In this document: one piece after another, positions 23,045-34,500 of the stretch
How the letters are laid out: every line of letters starts with the position of its first letter
Numbering within the stretch: the stretch's first letter is position 1
Assembly: GCA_019925095.2 (NCBI GenBank)
Contig: CM034397.1
Location: forward strand, 2,316,001 to 2,380,000
Direction: 5' to 3'
Source of the DNA: Dendrolimus kikuchii
Lineage: Eukaryota; Arthropoda; Insecta; Lepidoptera; Lasiocampidae
DNA: 64,000 nucleotides
Position numbers and translations under genes: made by a program
Notes under the pieces: generated by a model
What the model was told of the DNA's origin: nothing
The model's database searches: none
The model's input: only the letters and a program-made list of their open reading frames with translations

Positions 23045-23681
23045 TTTTTATACAGGGGAAATCCGATTGAGGGCCGTAGGCCGCGCGAGTGGGATTCGCC
23101 AGGTCGCGGTGCCACTAGCACCCCACGTTGAGATGTGAGATGCTATTGCCACGCCGCGGTTAGGGATACTTTATCCGGGCTATGGGCTCGCTCGCGCATT
23201 CACCACCAGCCCGGACGGACGGCGGCCGGCCCCTTCGGGCTGGCCTCACCATTTGGTAGCCGGATATATAGGGCTCTCCGGCTCCTCTACCTCACTGCGA
23301 GGTGAGAAGGGGCGCGCGTATCGGCGCGCGTCCCTCCTCTCCGGCCTTTATGTGCGGGGAGCGTGGCGGATTGCTCTCTCTCCCGCTCCGCCGCCTCCTT
23401 TGCGGACATGACGGTATCGCAGAAGGAGGCGGCTGCGTCCCACGCGTCGGCGCTCCCGACCATGGCCTTTACCACGGCCGGGAGGGACAAATCCGCCCCG
23501 ACGGCCGCGACGAGATCGCGACGCTGCTCGTCCCAGGCTGGACACACCTGGAGGGTGTGCAGCGCCGTGTCTTCGTCGCCGCCGACGCAGTGGCATCTGT
23601 TCACGCCTTATTCGACACAGGTACCTCCCGAAGCATCCGTGCCCCGAGAGGACCCTGCGTCAGGCGGAACGTCAGGGTGCG
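23045..23681 (-). mobile_element. R1-clade-like LINE 3' end with 16-bp target duplication
   Basis: GC-rich island. Minus-strand coding: CHCVGGDEDTALHTLQVC (CCHC after RNase H), AWDEQRRDLVAAVG, SLPAVVKAMVG, ASFCDTVMSAKEAAERERE. The 3' UTR ends GGATTTCCCCTGTATAAAAA, with poly(A) at 23041-23049 on the reverse strand. GTATGTTACATCTTTT is present at 23029-23044 and 23682-23697. 5'-truncated. Confidence 0.9.
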
Positions 23682-23955
23682 GTATGTTACATCTTTTGGT
23701 TCGGGGGCCTCAACTATATATAGCCTTCATTTTGTTTGGGTCTGGACGCAAACCGTGTTTATCTATAACGAATGCCACATATGTAATGCTCTTGATATAC
23801 AAATTATCGTTTATTTTATTATTATTTTCTTTAAAGAAAAATTACTAGATACTAATATTTTGGTCACTTAATTAAAACTGTTATAATTGATTTCGTTGTG
23901 ACCCATAATATAATGATATTTGTTTTTGTCACTTTGTATTAATAGTCGTTAATTT

Positions 23956-24089
23956 TTAATTGTTAAAGTCAAATTAACAGTGTAGCCTTGGCGTATTCTG
24001 TGTTTATAGAAGTATATAGTCTTTGACAACAGAACCTTATTAATGTTTAAAATAAATATGGTCGAATTTCGACCACGGGCGACCACTAG
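23956..24089 (+). mobile_element. Helitron type 1, 3' fragment
   Basis: TTGTTAAAGTCAAATTAACA to GCGACCACTAG|T. Confidence 0.65.
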
Positions 24090-24444
24090 TATTTCCTAAA
24101 TATACAACTATAACCAGATGAGACATATTTTGTTTTTTTTTTTAATAACATTGATATATAAACATGTCAATGATAGCTTGCCAATCGGAAAGTGTTCAGG
24201 GCTATTTTTAATTAAATTCATTTTAATCACTTTTTTTTCATAATCAAAAACCAATCGATGGTGCGTGAGCGCCGTGTAATTATTTTCGCTGACACGCACA
24301 CAAAGGCACAAATAATATTGCAAATAAATAAGAGTATTTCTAAAAAGTAGGGAATTGGAACTATCAAAGCACGTCACACCGAGACTGTCTTGCGAACTGA
24401 CGGGAGCGACGCGTCGACAAGCGAACTAAGACTTTTTTAAATTC
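24090..24444. other. No feature seen
   Basis: An 89-codon minus frame here shows no recognisable family. Confidence 0.4.
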
Positions 24445-24488
24445 ATTTACATAGCGGCTCGCTCTAACCTCTTATACTATATTTTGTA

Positions 24489-25248
24489 CTAGCTGTGCCC
24501 GCGACGTCGTCCGCGTGGAATTTGCTTTCAAAACCCCCCGATTTTGAAACATTCTTCATTGGTGCTCCGCTCCTATTGGTCTTAGCGTGATGATATATAG
24601 CCTATAGCCTTCCTCGATAAATGGGCTATCCAACACTGAAAGAATTTTTCAAATTAGACCAGTAGTTCCTGAGATTAGCGCGTTCAATCAAACAATATTA
24701 GTATATTTGGCTACAACACTAATACTTACATTTTGAATATCGCGATATCTTTTGAATGAAACGACCGAATTGAATAATTCAAAAAGTTCTAGAAAGGTAT
24801 TGAATTCGTCTTGAAAATAGAGTAATTTATTTTGATAAGGATTAATACCAAGGTATAAAATAAAGAGCTTTTGAAGCGACGGCATTTTAATTATTTAAAA
24901 AAATAAAAGAAAACACTTATTGTGAGATAACTACAATTACGCGATATTTTTTGTAGACAATTATATGATCTGCAAAGTAGTAGTACATTGTTTTGTTCTA
25001 TAATCAATACTTTTCGCAGCGCACGCCGTGTAAGGATTTTTTCGGGCCATTTTTTACACCTTGGGTTACATTATTGGACTTTTACTAAGGATCCCTACTT
25101 TGTTTGAAAATATAATATAGCCTATAGCCTTCCCCGATAAATGTACTATTCAACACTGAAAGAATTTTTCAAATCGGACCAGCGGTTCCTGAGATTAGCG
25201 CGTTTAAACAAACAAACAAACTCTTCAGCTTTATAATATTAGTATAGA
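24489..25248 (-). mobile_element. Helitron with internal duplication and exon-like ORF
   Basis: A|CTAGCTGTGCCCGCG at the left, TTAGTATAGA|T at the right, 760 bp. A block around CCTGAGATTAGCGCGTT occurs twice (24590-24705 and 25114-25225), with about 400 bp of unrelated sequence between. That middle carries the ORF at 24730-24885. Confidence 0.65.
24730..24885 (-). CDS. Exon-like ORF with splice donor inside Helitron
   Basis: Exactly 52 codons from ATG (MPSLQKLFILYLGINPYQNK ... KRYRDIQN) to a consensus GTAAGT donor in phase 0. The hydrophobic/aromatic N-terminus could be the first exon of a membrane protein, but I do not recognise the family. Its location between duplicated Helitron blocks suggests a captured gene piece; a chance ORF in AT-rich DNA is also possible. 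Confidence 0.3.
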
Positions 25249-25795
25249 TTTTGTATAACGTTTTTATCTTGCCAAGCTTTTAAGGAATTTCTGGAGATAT
25301 GTTGCAGCATAAAATTTTAGTTCCTTAGTCATGTTATTATTATAACTATAATAATATTTTTCTTTCCTTGTTTTATGTCTTCGTCATATGAGCATGCACT
25401 GTTTGCTACGACTCCATTAATTCTTCAAAAAGTAATTTTGTAACATACTTATGTATAAAAATTATAAAAAAGAACTTGAGATATAAATAGAATAAGAAAT
25501 ATAAAGAAATCCAATTTTTAGATAGACGTGTTGCTGGGGAGTTTCTTGCCGCTGCTTCTCCTTAACAGCAATAACACGTTGCGAAGCGGTGTACATGGAA
25601 TAGGAACTAAAATTAAATTATAACTCATATGTATGACCTTCAAAAAGTGTTCTCCAGTGGAACTTATTTTGAATAAAAACTTTTGAATTTAGGTCCTATT
25701 TAAAAGTGCTTAGTGCGTACCGGAACGATCTTCTATTGCGTTTCTCTTGTTGTTCTCAAGAGAATTTGATGCACCTATATGAAGGTACCACCAAC

Positions 25796-25965
25796 TCTTC
25801 TTCTTCTTCTTCTTCTTCAGCCACTCTCAGTCCACTGCTGGACGTAGGCCTCCCCAAGTACGCGCCACATATCCCGGTCTCCCGTCTTCCTCATCCAGCC
25901 CCTGCCGGCGATCTTGCGCAGGTCGTCAGACCACCGGGCTGGAGGGCGTACCACCGACTACTCTT
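25796..25965 (-). pseudogene. C-terminus and (GAA)n tail of the same LINE family
   Basis: Minus: RPPARWSDDLRKIAGRGWM, WRVLGEAYVQQWTESG stop, then (GAA)n. The + strand TTC run (25796-25818) is the element tail, not an independent microsatellite. Confidence 0.8.
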
Positions 25966-26333
25966 GATAAATTAACTATCATCCTTGAAGCTGTTTGTCG
26001 GTCTAAGGATTCCACAGGATCAAATTGATTGATACATTGGCCGAGGCGAAACGACAATAAAGCGTTTATTGAAAGAGTTCCATTGCGACTGCATCGCTAT
26101 TGTGTGATTTTCCTATTTGTAACATTGTTGCAAGATTGTATCAATCTGTACTAGGTGCTATTTGTGTATCAAGACCTAGCCTCTATGTCTCTATTTTTTT
26201 TATTTGAGTGGCTACCTTCAAGGTATACGCAATCTCACGTATTACCAGTTTTAAAGATTTAAATTGTTTGAAATTACTTACGATATTAGGGGTGCGGAAA
26301 TATGTTACAATAAATTCTACTATTTTATATATA
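25966..26333. other. No feature seen
   Basis: Unassigned spacer. Confidence 0.5.
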
Positions 26334-26345
26334 TACTAGTGGTCG

Positions 26346-26696
26346 TGATACCGAAGTAAGAGAGTTGGTCTGAAAGAGAGTGTCGGGGTGAAGGTAAGGA
26401 AAGGAATGCTCCGGTGGTTCGGGCATGTGGAAAGAATGACTAAACAGATATACAATGCAAAAGTGGATGGATGCAGAAGTCGTGGAAGGCCACGACACAC
26501 CTTCCATGATCAAATTGATCGTGTACTAGCGGAGGGTGATGTCAGGAGCCTTAAGAACAGACTAGCGTGTATGACAAGAGTTATGAATGTCAAAGAAGCA
26601 AGTGAGGTGTGTAAGAATAAGCCTAAATGGCGCTCTGTTGTTCGTGCCTACCCCGCAAGGGAACTGGCGTGAAGTTATGTATGTATGTATGTATGT
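26346..26696 (+). mobile_element. RTE tail with 12-bp target duplication
   Basis: RKGMLRWFGHVERM, KQIYNAKVDG, RGRPRHTFHDQIDRVLAE and ARELA stop, then (TATG)n. TACTAGTGGTCG occurs at 26334-26345 and 26697-26708. The target is the 3' end of a Helitron. Confidence 0.9.
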
Positions 26697-27057
26697 ACTA
26701 GTGGTCGCCCGTGAACGAAATTCGACCATAATAATTAATCTAAATTACAAGTTTGAGCATTATTAAGGTTCTGTTGTCAAAGAATATGCTTCTATAATCA
26801 CAGATTTCGCCAAGGCTACACTGTTAATTTGACTTTAACAATAAACAAAAGAGTATAATAATATACAATGCGTGCGTGTGCCAAATTCACGTAATGTGAT
26901 GTGTAATGTCTTTTTATTGATCTAATGTAATTTTTATGCATAATTAAAAAAAAATATCATTGTGCACTCCTCTATATCTTAATATATACAAATTACGTGT
27001 CACGTTGTTTGCCCGCGATGGACTCCTAAATTACTTGACCGATTTTAATCAAATTTA

Positions 27058-27245
27058 GAAAGAAAGTAAATATTTTATTTAGGACAAAAACTAAGTTAAT
27101 GTAAATAGAAAAAGAAAAAACAAAATAAGTCCTAAATTGGACCCAGTCTCAGCATAATGCTAGCCAACAAGGACTAGCGCTGTTCTTCCGTCTGGGACCA
27201 GTAAGTGAAGTCACGGTGGACAATACAACACATAACAACAAATAA
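27058..27245 (-). repeat. LINE tail family C, inside nested Helitron
   Basis: GAAAGAAAGTAAATATTTTA and CCAGTCTCAGCATAATGCTA. Confidence 0.65.
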
Positions 27246-27267
27246 ATAAGTTGAATGAAATGTAGAC

Positions 27268-27270
<3 letters not shown>

Positions 27271-27342
<72 letters not shown>
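27271..27342. repeat. (AT)36 microsatellite
   Basis: About 70 uninterrupted alternating bases within the nested Helitron. Confidence 0.95.
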
Positions 27343-27345
<3 letters not shown>

Positions 27346-27389
27346 AAAAACGTAATACCTACATATATAAAATAACATAAATAAAATAA

Positions 27390-27690
27390 TAATATCAGCC
27401 CATTAATGTGCCACTGCTGAGCTCGGGCCTCCCATTATAGGGGGAACAGACAGTATACCCGCCACGCTTGTCCAAGGCGGCTTGGCAGGTTTGACACATC
27501 GGTTATCTCGATGTGCAGGTTGCATCACGATGTTTTCCTTCACCGTTGTTAGCACATGGTCATTGTAACAATATGCACATTAGATCAGAAAACTGACTAA
27601 GAAGTGCATGCGTTCCGGCCAGGATCGAACCCGCGCCCTCTGAGTCTAGGACGCGTGCGCTAGCCATTACGCTAAGTAAAAGTCGTGGTA
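27390..27690 (-). repeat. tRNA-derived SINE, second family
   Basis: Minus strand: TAGCGTAATGGCTAGCGC (A box region) and GGGTTCGATCCTGGCC (B box), then a body ending GGCACATTAATGGGCTG. The body also occurs at 60420-60640. Confidence 0.72.
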
Positions 27691-27963
27691 GCGTAATGGC
27701 TAGACTAAAATAACATAATATATAATAATTTGCACACCGTGTGCAGTTTGATCAGACTTGAAAGATAGGATAGCTTACATTTAGACCCGGTAGGTGGCGC
27801 TGGAATCGGGTTCTAAATTTTATTTCTTCAGGGCAGAACAACGTCTGCCGGGACAGCTAGTAAACTATAAGTGTGCGTTTCATACTCCTCTGTACGCGCA
27901 ATTTTCGTAAAAAGGGGTACAAAGTTTTTTGCTGTGTTTTTGTTTCACGTATTAATATATAGA

Positions 27964-28283
27964 TAAAGAACACGCGTTAAAATAACACCATACATATAAA
28001 TAATTTTAATTACTTGCAAACAATATTATTGCGTTATTTGATTCCTTTTACTTGTACCTACTTTTGATGTTAAGCACCAGCGTAAGCAATGTTCTTGTAG
28101 TTTGACTGCCGTGTCACAGATGTGAAGACTGCCGCGGTCCTTCCGCGTGACTTCCATGACATCCACAGCAGTATATTCCTTTCCGTAGCAAGCAGCTCTT
28201 GTTTGTCTCAGTACAGGACCCGTTTACCAATGACTTGCAGGCTCTTGAGATGATAGTTCGTTAAAATTATAAATTATTTCCGT
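27964..28283. other. Spacer upstream of cadherin exon 1
   Basis: No promoter can be claimed because exon 1 has an acceptor; this is intronic. Confidence 0.5.
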
Positions 28284-28296
28284 TAAAATTAAAAAT

Positions 28297-28403
28297 GAAT
28301 GAATGAATGTCAAAGAAGCAAGTGAGGTGTGTAAGAATAAGCCTGAATGGCGCTCTGTTGTTCGTGCCTACCCCGCAAGGGAACTGGCGTGAAGTTATGT
28401 ATG
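28297..28403 (+). mobile_element. RTE tail next to cadherin exon 1
   Basis: Only the last 107 bp (NVKEASEVCKN to the stop and TATG). TAAAATTAAAAAT flanks it at 28284-28296 and 28404-28416. It ends 32 bases before the exon 1 boundary. Confidence 0.88.
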
Positions 28404-28435
28404 TAAAATTAAAAATTATTTTGCTTTTATTACAG

Positions 28436-28500
28436 AGTACCAAAGATGGAGACGCGATGGAGCCTCATAATTCTACTGGCATCATTCTGTATCAGGATAG
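28436..28500 (+). CDS. Cad87A: Cadherin exon 1 (first coding exon, signal peptide)
   Basis: The acceptor is ttttattacag before 28436 and the donor is GTAAGT at 28501. Translation starts at the ATG at 28446 and gives METRWSLIILLASFCIRI plus one base (phase 1), a typical short signal peptide with a hydrophobic core. The ten bases before the ATG are 5' UTR, so another non-coding exon must lie upstream. This ATG was chosen because it gives the signal peptide and its phase joins exon 2 through a split glycine. Confidence 0.8.
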
Positions 28501-31500
28501 GTAAGTCTGGAATTTGAAATTTCTATTCACAAATCGCTCGTTCTGAAATATTCTTGTTTAATGAAGAAATTATGTCGCCTATCTTCTAAATTGTTTAGTG
28601 TTGAAACCTCAAAACTGCAAGGCTAATGTTATTAACGTATTCAGTCAAGGGCGTGTCAAGCCATGCACTATAAAGGGTTTTGTAAATCTGACATACAACT
28701 ATTGTTTTAATGGTTTAGATACGGAAAGACGAATTATGAATATGATTGATCTCCATGATTTTCTTCAAATAATTTTTCGTTGAAAGTATTTTCGGAGCAT
28801 TTCAACCATTATTTACTTATTTCAGAAGAAAATATTTGTGACTAAGAGCCGCTTGCATAACGATCGCCTTTAAATAAAATTAGTTAATCATATTAAACTG
28901 CCTAAATACGTTTTACACAAAACGTATTGACAGGTCTTTAAACATATTTAGCGGCAAATTTTGCGTAGTGCAAGACGCTAATTCTATTTAAGGGTGTTAA
29001 ATACGTTTTGTGTTTCTTAAATAAATTTAAGAAACCTTATGCAAACGGCCCTAAGTATATTAAATCTAAATATATAGACAATTATAAAGAATAATTCACA
29101 TATTGTAATGTTATGAGTGTATTAGATAAGGTAATTTTTTTAATACTAACTGAATGTAATAAACCAGAAGTATTACTTAAGGTTAGGTCTAGTCTACACT
29201 AGACCTAACTACATAAGACCGAAATCCTGCGCATGTAAATAAATTGTTACGAGTCGCAAGACTCGAATTAAAATGCCGTTGGAAGATGGGACGGCCGCTT
29301 GTTTGGGACGCGACATGTGTAGACACTCTAGCCCCGTCACGTCTTCCAATGACTGAGTTAGAGGCTGGCAACGCTGCTTCAAAAGCTGAAGCTCTCAAAC
29401 GGCGCAAATATGGAACCTTAGGAAGGGGTTACATATTTGTGCCGTTTGGAGTTGAAACATTAGGTCCGTGGGGTCCGTCGGCAAAGAGTTTCTTCAAAGA
29501 GATTTGCAAGAAACTCTTTGATGCCACCCGTGATCAGAAGGCTGGCTCATATTTCGCCCAAGAAATAAGCATCGCCATACAGCGCGGCAATGCAGCCAGC
29601 CTTCTGGGCACGCTCCCATCTGGCAGCCATTTGTTACACAGTCTATGTTCGGGCTATTGCTAGCCTAGTGGACTGCAAGAATATAGGTAGGCTCCTTGCT
29701 TGTCGGTATTTTTTATTTCCCTAGCAACTTGTACCACAGAACAAAGCAGAACGACTCACCAAGGCTGCGCTGTTGAGGGTCCCTTGCCGGCCGGCTGGTC
29801 TCACACCATAAAACAAACGCACACGTCGCGTTTATCACCTGTCCTTGTTATCACAGTAGTTTATCACAAAATTAATGTACTGCCGCCGTAATTAGACACA
29901 CGTCTGATCAAATGTCTTATTAACTCCGCCGAAATAATATGCACGTCTTTACTCGTTCAAGGCCGCGGGAGGACAGGGGTGGCGGCGCGAGCGCCGCCTG
30001 GTTATATCGATACTACCAAGTCCGGGTACAATGTTGCATGAACACACCCCCCCCTAACCAAGGCCCAGCCTTGGTTCTCAACAACTCAAGGGAAGCCGAC
30101 ATAGTTTCGAGGTGGGTCTCATCAAGACTCCATCCCTCGTCCTCACTTCCGCTACCCGTACAACCCCGTCCTTACCGGGAAGTAATTTAACTAACCGACC
30201 GCGTTTCCAATGGAGGGGCGGTAAATTATCTTCTTTGATTAAAACTAGGTCATCTAACTTAGGAGGTTCCGTTTTAGAATTCCATTTAAACCGCTGTTGC
30301 AACGTGTGCAGATATTCCGACCGCCAACGCGTCCAAAAGTGCTGAGACATCTTTTGGATTTGTTGAAACTGAGTTAAACGTTGTAGACCAACATCCTCGT
30401 AAGGATACTCCGGGAGAGCAACAAGTGGCTGTCCAATTAAAAAATGACCGGGAGTTAACACTTCAAAATCCGTGGGATCCGTACTCAGGGGACATAAAGG
30501 CCTCGAGTTCATAACCGCTTCGACTTTGGCGAAGAACGTGGAAAGTTTTTCAAATGTCAGCCGGGCATCACCGAGTACGCGTTTCGCATGAGTCTTAGCC
30601 GACTTAACTGCCGCTTCAAAGAGACCGCCATGATTAGGGCTCGCTGGTGCATTAAACAGCCAAGTAATGTTATCTCTCGCTAGCCGCCTCTCTAAGTCCG
30701 AGTGATGGTGGCGTAAGAACGAATATAATTCACGTAAATATTTGTCCGTTCCGGTATAGTTAGTTCCGCAGTCTGACCTGACAAGAGATGGAAGACCTCT
30801 ACGCGATATAAAGCGCGAGAAAGCCGCGACAAAAGCTTCAATCGTAAGTTCCGACACGATTTCTAAATGAACTGCTTTTGTGGCCAGACAGACAAATACA
30901 CATAAATAACATTTTTCTATTCTAGCGTTCCGTAATGAACTGGATTTTATATAATACGGCCCCGCAAAATCCGTGGCCGCTCCTTGAAAAGGACGAAATC
31001 CTCTTACGCGATCCGCCGGTAAATCTGCCATAAAGGGCTGTGTAGGACGTGGCCGCGTCCGATAGCATTGCATGCATCTGAACACAATCTTCCGTGTAAC
31101 GCGCCTAGCTGACACTATCCAATAAGTCCGAGATAAAATAGCCGCTAATGTATATGCGCCGACATGGCAATATACTGCATGATAATGCGTTACCAAAAGT
31201 TCCGTAAACAAACTCGTAGCGGGCAATAATATTGGATGTCGTGCGTTGTACGGTAATTCTGATGCGGATATCCGTCCGCCAACCCGTAATATACGATCTT
31301 TATCTATAAATAAATTCAACCGCCGCATAGCCGTACGTATAAGCTTTCCCGTTTTTAAAGAGTTAGTTACCTCCTCAAAGTGCGCAGCTTGAACCATCCT
31401 AATTAAATGCAATATAGCGTTTCTACGCTCTGAAACCAATATATTTCCGCTAAGTCTAGAATTTTTAGTCTTATTTTTACAATTTGCCGAAAAACGTATT

Positions 31501-34500
31501 AAATAGGCCGTAACATTAATTAATTTATCAAATGAACTATAACGCTTAAGTAAGTCAAATTCCGAGTCTATTACACCGACATGAACTACCTTAGCTCGCA
31601 ATCCGGGCAGATCATTTACAAAAAGATCTGATATATTAGCCGGCCACATTTGCTGTGGTTGGTGAAGCCAATTAGGGTTCCACCAGAGTTGGTCTTGAAT
31701 CAAAGCCGCCGCCGTTGCTCCACGTGACGCTACGTCCGCACAATTCAACTCGCTGGGCACGTGACGCCATCGAATGGGAACCGAAGAAGAATTTATTTGG
31801 GAAACTCTGTTGCCTTCAAAAACTTGCAATTTATGAGCTGGTGTACGCAACCAAGCTAACACGATCGTGCTATCACACCAACCGTATACGTCATCGAAAA
31901 TAATAGTCTCGTCCATCGTGGAGACCACGTGATTGACGAGAGTCATCATTAATGCCGCGCCATTTAGTTCTAATTTAGGAATAGTCTGTTTCGTCTTTAG
32001 CGGGGCTACTCGAGATTTGGCGATGAGCAACCGCACGACAACTGTTCCCGCCGTGTCTTCTGATCTGAGGTAAACCGCCGCTGCGTACCCTACCGAGGAT
32101 CCGTCACTAAAGCCATGTAAGGTGAACCGCATCGACCCTACCGAGGTCGATTTTAAAGAACGTGGTATAACTACACCTTGTAAGTTTGGTAAATCGGCTA
32201 AAGTGCCTTGCCAACTTCTTACTATGTCGTCGGGTGCTGGAGCATCCCAATCGACCTTCCGGGACTTATCACCGCTACTTATCAGGGATTGAAGTAGCAA
32301 CTTTAGTTTAAAAATAACCGGAGCTACCCAACCTAAGGGATCGTACAGTCTGGCTACGACTGACAGAATACTTCGCCGTGTGACCGCGTTGTCCGATGGT
32401 AAATTTAAACGATATGTGAAGCTATCCGAAGCTGGATCCCATTGAATGCCTAGTACCTTTATGAGGCCAGAACCGTTCACGTCTTCAAACATCCTAGGAC
32501 TCTCTAAGTGGTCTAAAGGTAAGCCATGTAGTAACTCTGGTACGTTAGAAGACCACTTTCTTAATTCGTAGCCGGCCGTAGACATAAGGTCAATTAATTC
32601 TTGCTGTAACTCACGCGCCTCAAGCAAGGTATCTGCACCGCCGTTTAAATCGTCAACATAACTGTTCTTACACAATATTTGAGCCGCCCGGGGGTACTTA
32701 CGTCCTTGGTCCTGGGCCAATTGGTGCAGACACCGAATAGCAATGTAAGGACTAGACTTCAAACCGTAAGTATTAGTCGTCAGTTGATAAAGTAGTAACG
32801 GCTGATCAGGAGATGCTCGCCAAAATATCAACTGGTATCTCCGATCCTCTGGATGTATCCATGTCTGCCGAAACATCATGCGCACGTCCGTAGTAAAAAC
32901 ATAACGCGGCGCGCGAAAATTTAAAATAATTACCGTAATATCATTCTGAAGCCGTTCACCCGCATACAAGCAATCATTAAGTGACACGCCTGTGCTAGTT
33001 TCTTCACTGCCGTTAAATACAACGCGTATTTTACCGTCCCGGAAAACACCGTGATGAACGAGGATGTAGGATTCCTCATTTGAATTCAAATTAAAATTAG
33101 AAATTTCCATGTGGCCGAGCTTAAGATATTCTTCCATAAATGATACATATTTATCACGAAACTCCGGTTGCCGTAACATTCTACGTTCTAAAGACGAGAA
33201 CTGCCGAAGCGCTTTATGTGTGATATCGCCTAATCGTCGATGATTAGGTATCAGTGGGAGGCGCACCATATATTTGCCATCAGGCTCCCGTACCGTACTT
33301 GAAGTAAATAAAAGTTCACACTCAGTGTCCGCCGGATCCCTAATTTTTATCCTGGGCGGTTCCTCACACCGCCAGAATTTTTCAACCGCTTCCAAAAGCG
33401 ATACTCCCGAAAATGAAGTTAGATTATTAAAGTTTACCGAACTATTTAAATTAACCGAAAAAATGGGACCGAAAATTGCGTAATCAAAAATAGTACCTAG
33501 TGCATAAAGGCCGTTAGGACCGATTTGAACCGAATAACCGTTTAAAATTTGACCTAAAATGTCACAACCGAAAATTATGTCTATTTTAGACATTCGATAA
33601 ATTCCATTGTCCGAAATGTGTATGTCACTACTGGCAACACCAATCCGAAAAGCTAAATAATTAGTTGGTTTCTTTAAAACCACCGCCGTAACCGATAATA
33701 ATGGATGCCCAGTCCGTTCAGGCCTAAAATTAATTAAAACTATTTGATTAGTACTGCTAGCACTAATCCCGCCAATACCGACTAAAGGTGTAGGTAAATA
33801 ATGTCGCCTTAAGCCCAATTCGGAAACAAAGTCGCTTCGAATGATTGAAACCTGAGAGCCAAGATCCAAAAGTGCTCTCGCCTTTATAAAGTCCCCGCGA
33901 ACCGATTTGGTTTCAACAATAACCGTAGGCAATACTACGTTATCCGCTAGTGCCGGTATTGAAGCGACATTATTATTCTTTAATTGCTATTGAGATGAAT
34001 TGTTACGTTGCTGCCGAATCTCCGATGGCGCATGGGCTGAAGTTGCCGGCGCGTCGTACGAACGTTGTGGGTTGAAATGGTCAACGCGCGTCGAGGCGCA
34101 GCTATATTGCGCGGGCGCGCTACGACAGCGCTGCCGCCGCCGCCCGCGCCCCTTCGTCCGAACCTTCCCGCTATGGCGAATACATGCGCCGATGAAAATT
34201 GTCACTATTTGAAGCCGGAGAACGGCGAACTCGCGCGGGGGGTGGCGATCGCCTTGTCATAAGCATATTGTGCCGGGGGACAGCTACGCCAGCGTTTGCT
34301 TGCCGAGAGTTATAATCATTGCGCGAAGGTGAGCGCGAGCCGGCAAAGAATGTCGTACAAATCAATTTATTATGCCCGTAATGACCGCACCCTCCGCATG
34401 CTACGCGCTCGTTGCAATTTGCAGCCGTATGATTTTTAAAACATTTGAAACACAACGAATTTAAATGTATGAATCCTTTTCGTTCATTAATCGAAAGTTT

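Larger units (their letters stand above)
24445..25700 (+). repeat. Second jockey-like LINE 3' UTR, split by a Helitron
   Basis: ATTTACATAGCGGCTCGCTC at the left and GTGTTGCTGGGGAGTTTCTT at the right. The Helitron at 24489-25248 interrupts it at TTTTGTA. Confidence 0.8.
26977..27860 (+). mobile_element. Helitron nested in Helitron
   Basis: A|TCTTAATATATACAAATTACG at the left; GCCGGGACAGCTAG|T at the right. It holds a LINE tail, an (AT)n run and a tRNA-derived SINE. Confidence 0.65.
26698..27963 (-). mobile_element. Helitron type 1 hosting a nested Helitron
   Basis: The + strand starts A|CTAGTGGTCGCCC and ends ACGTATTAATATATAGA|T. It is split by 26977-27860; the two flanks rejoin to the contiguous sequence seen, reversed, at 342-689. 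Confidence 0.75.

Noticed and set aside
23302..23871. Plus-strand 189- and 161-codon ORFs
   Set aside because: Opposite strand of the R1-like LINE; composition artefact of a GC-rich insert.
25706..25975. 89-codon ORF with a poly-serine run
   Set aside because: The serine run is the reversed (GAA)n tail of a LINE, and the rest is antisense to its C-terminus.
27615..27690. tRNA gene candidate on minus strand
   Set aside because: Head of a SINE; the body recurs at 60.4 kb without it.
27700..28435. Promoter of the cadherin gene
   Set aside because: Exon 1 begins at a splice acceptor, so the transcription start must be further upstream; no supported TATA or initiator.
30112..34262. Plus-strand ORFs across the BEL element
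   Set aside because: Antisense shadows of gag and pol.
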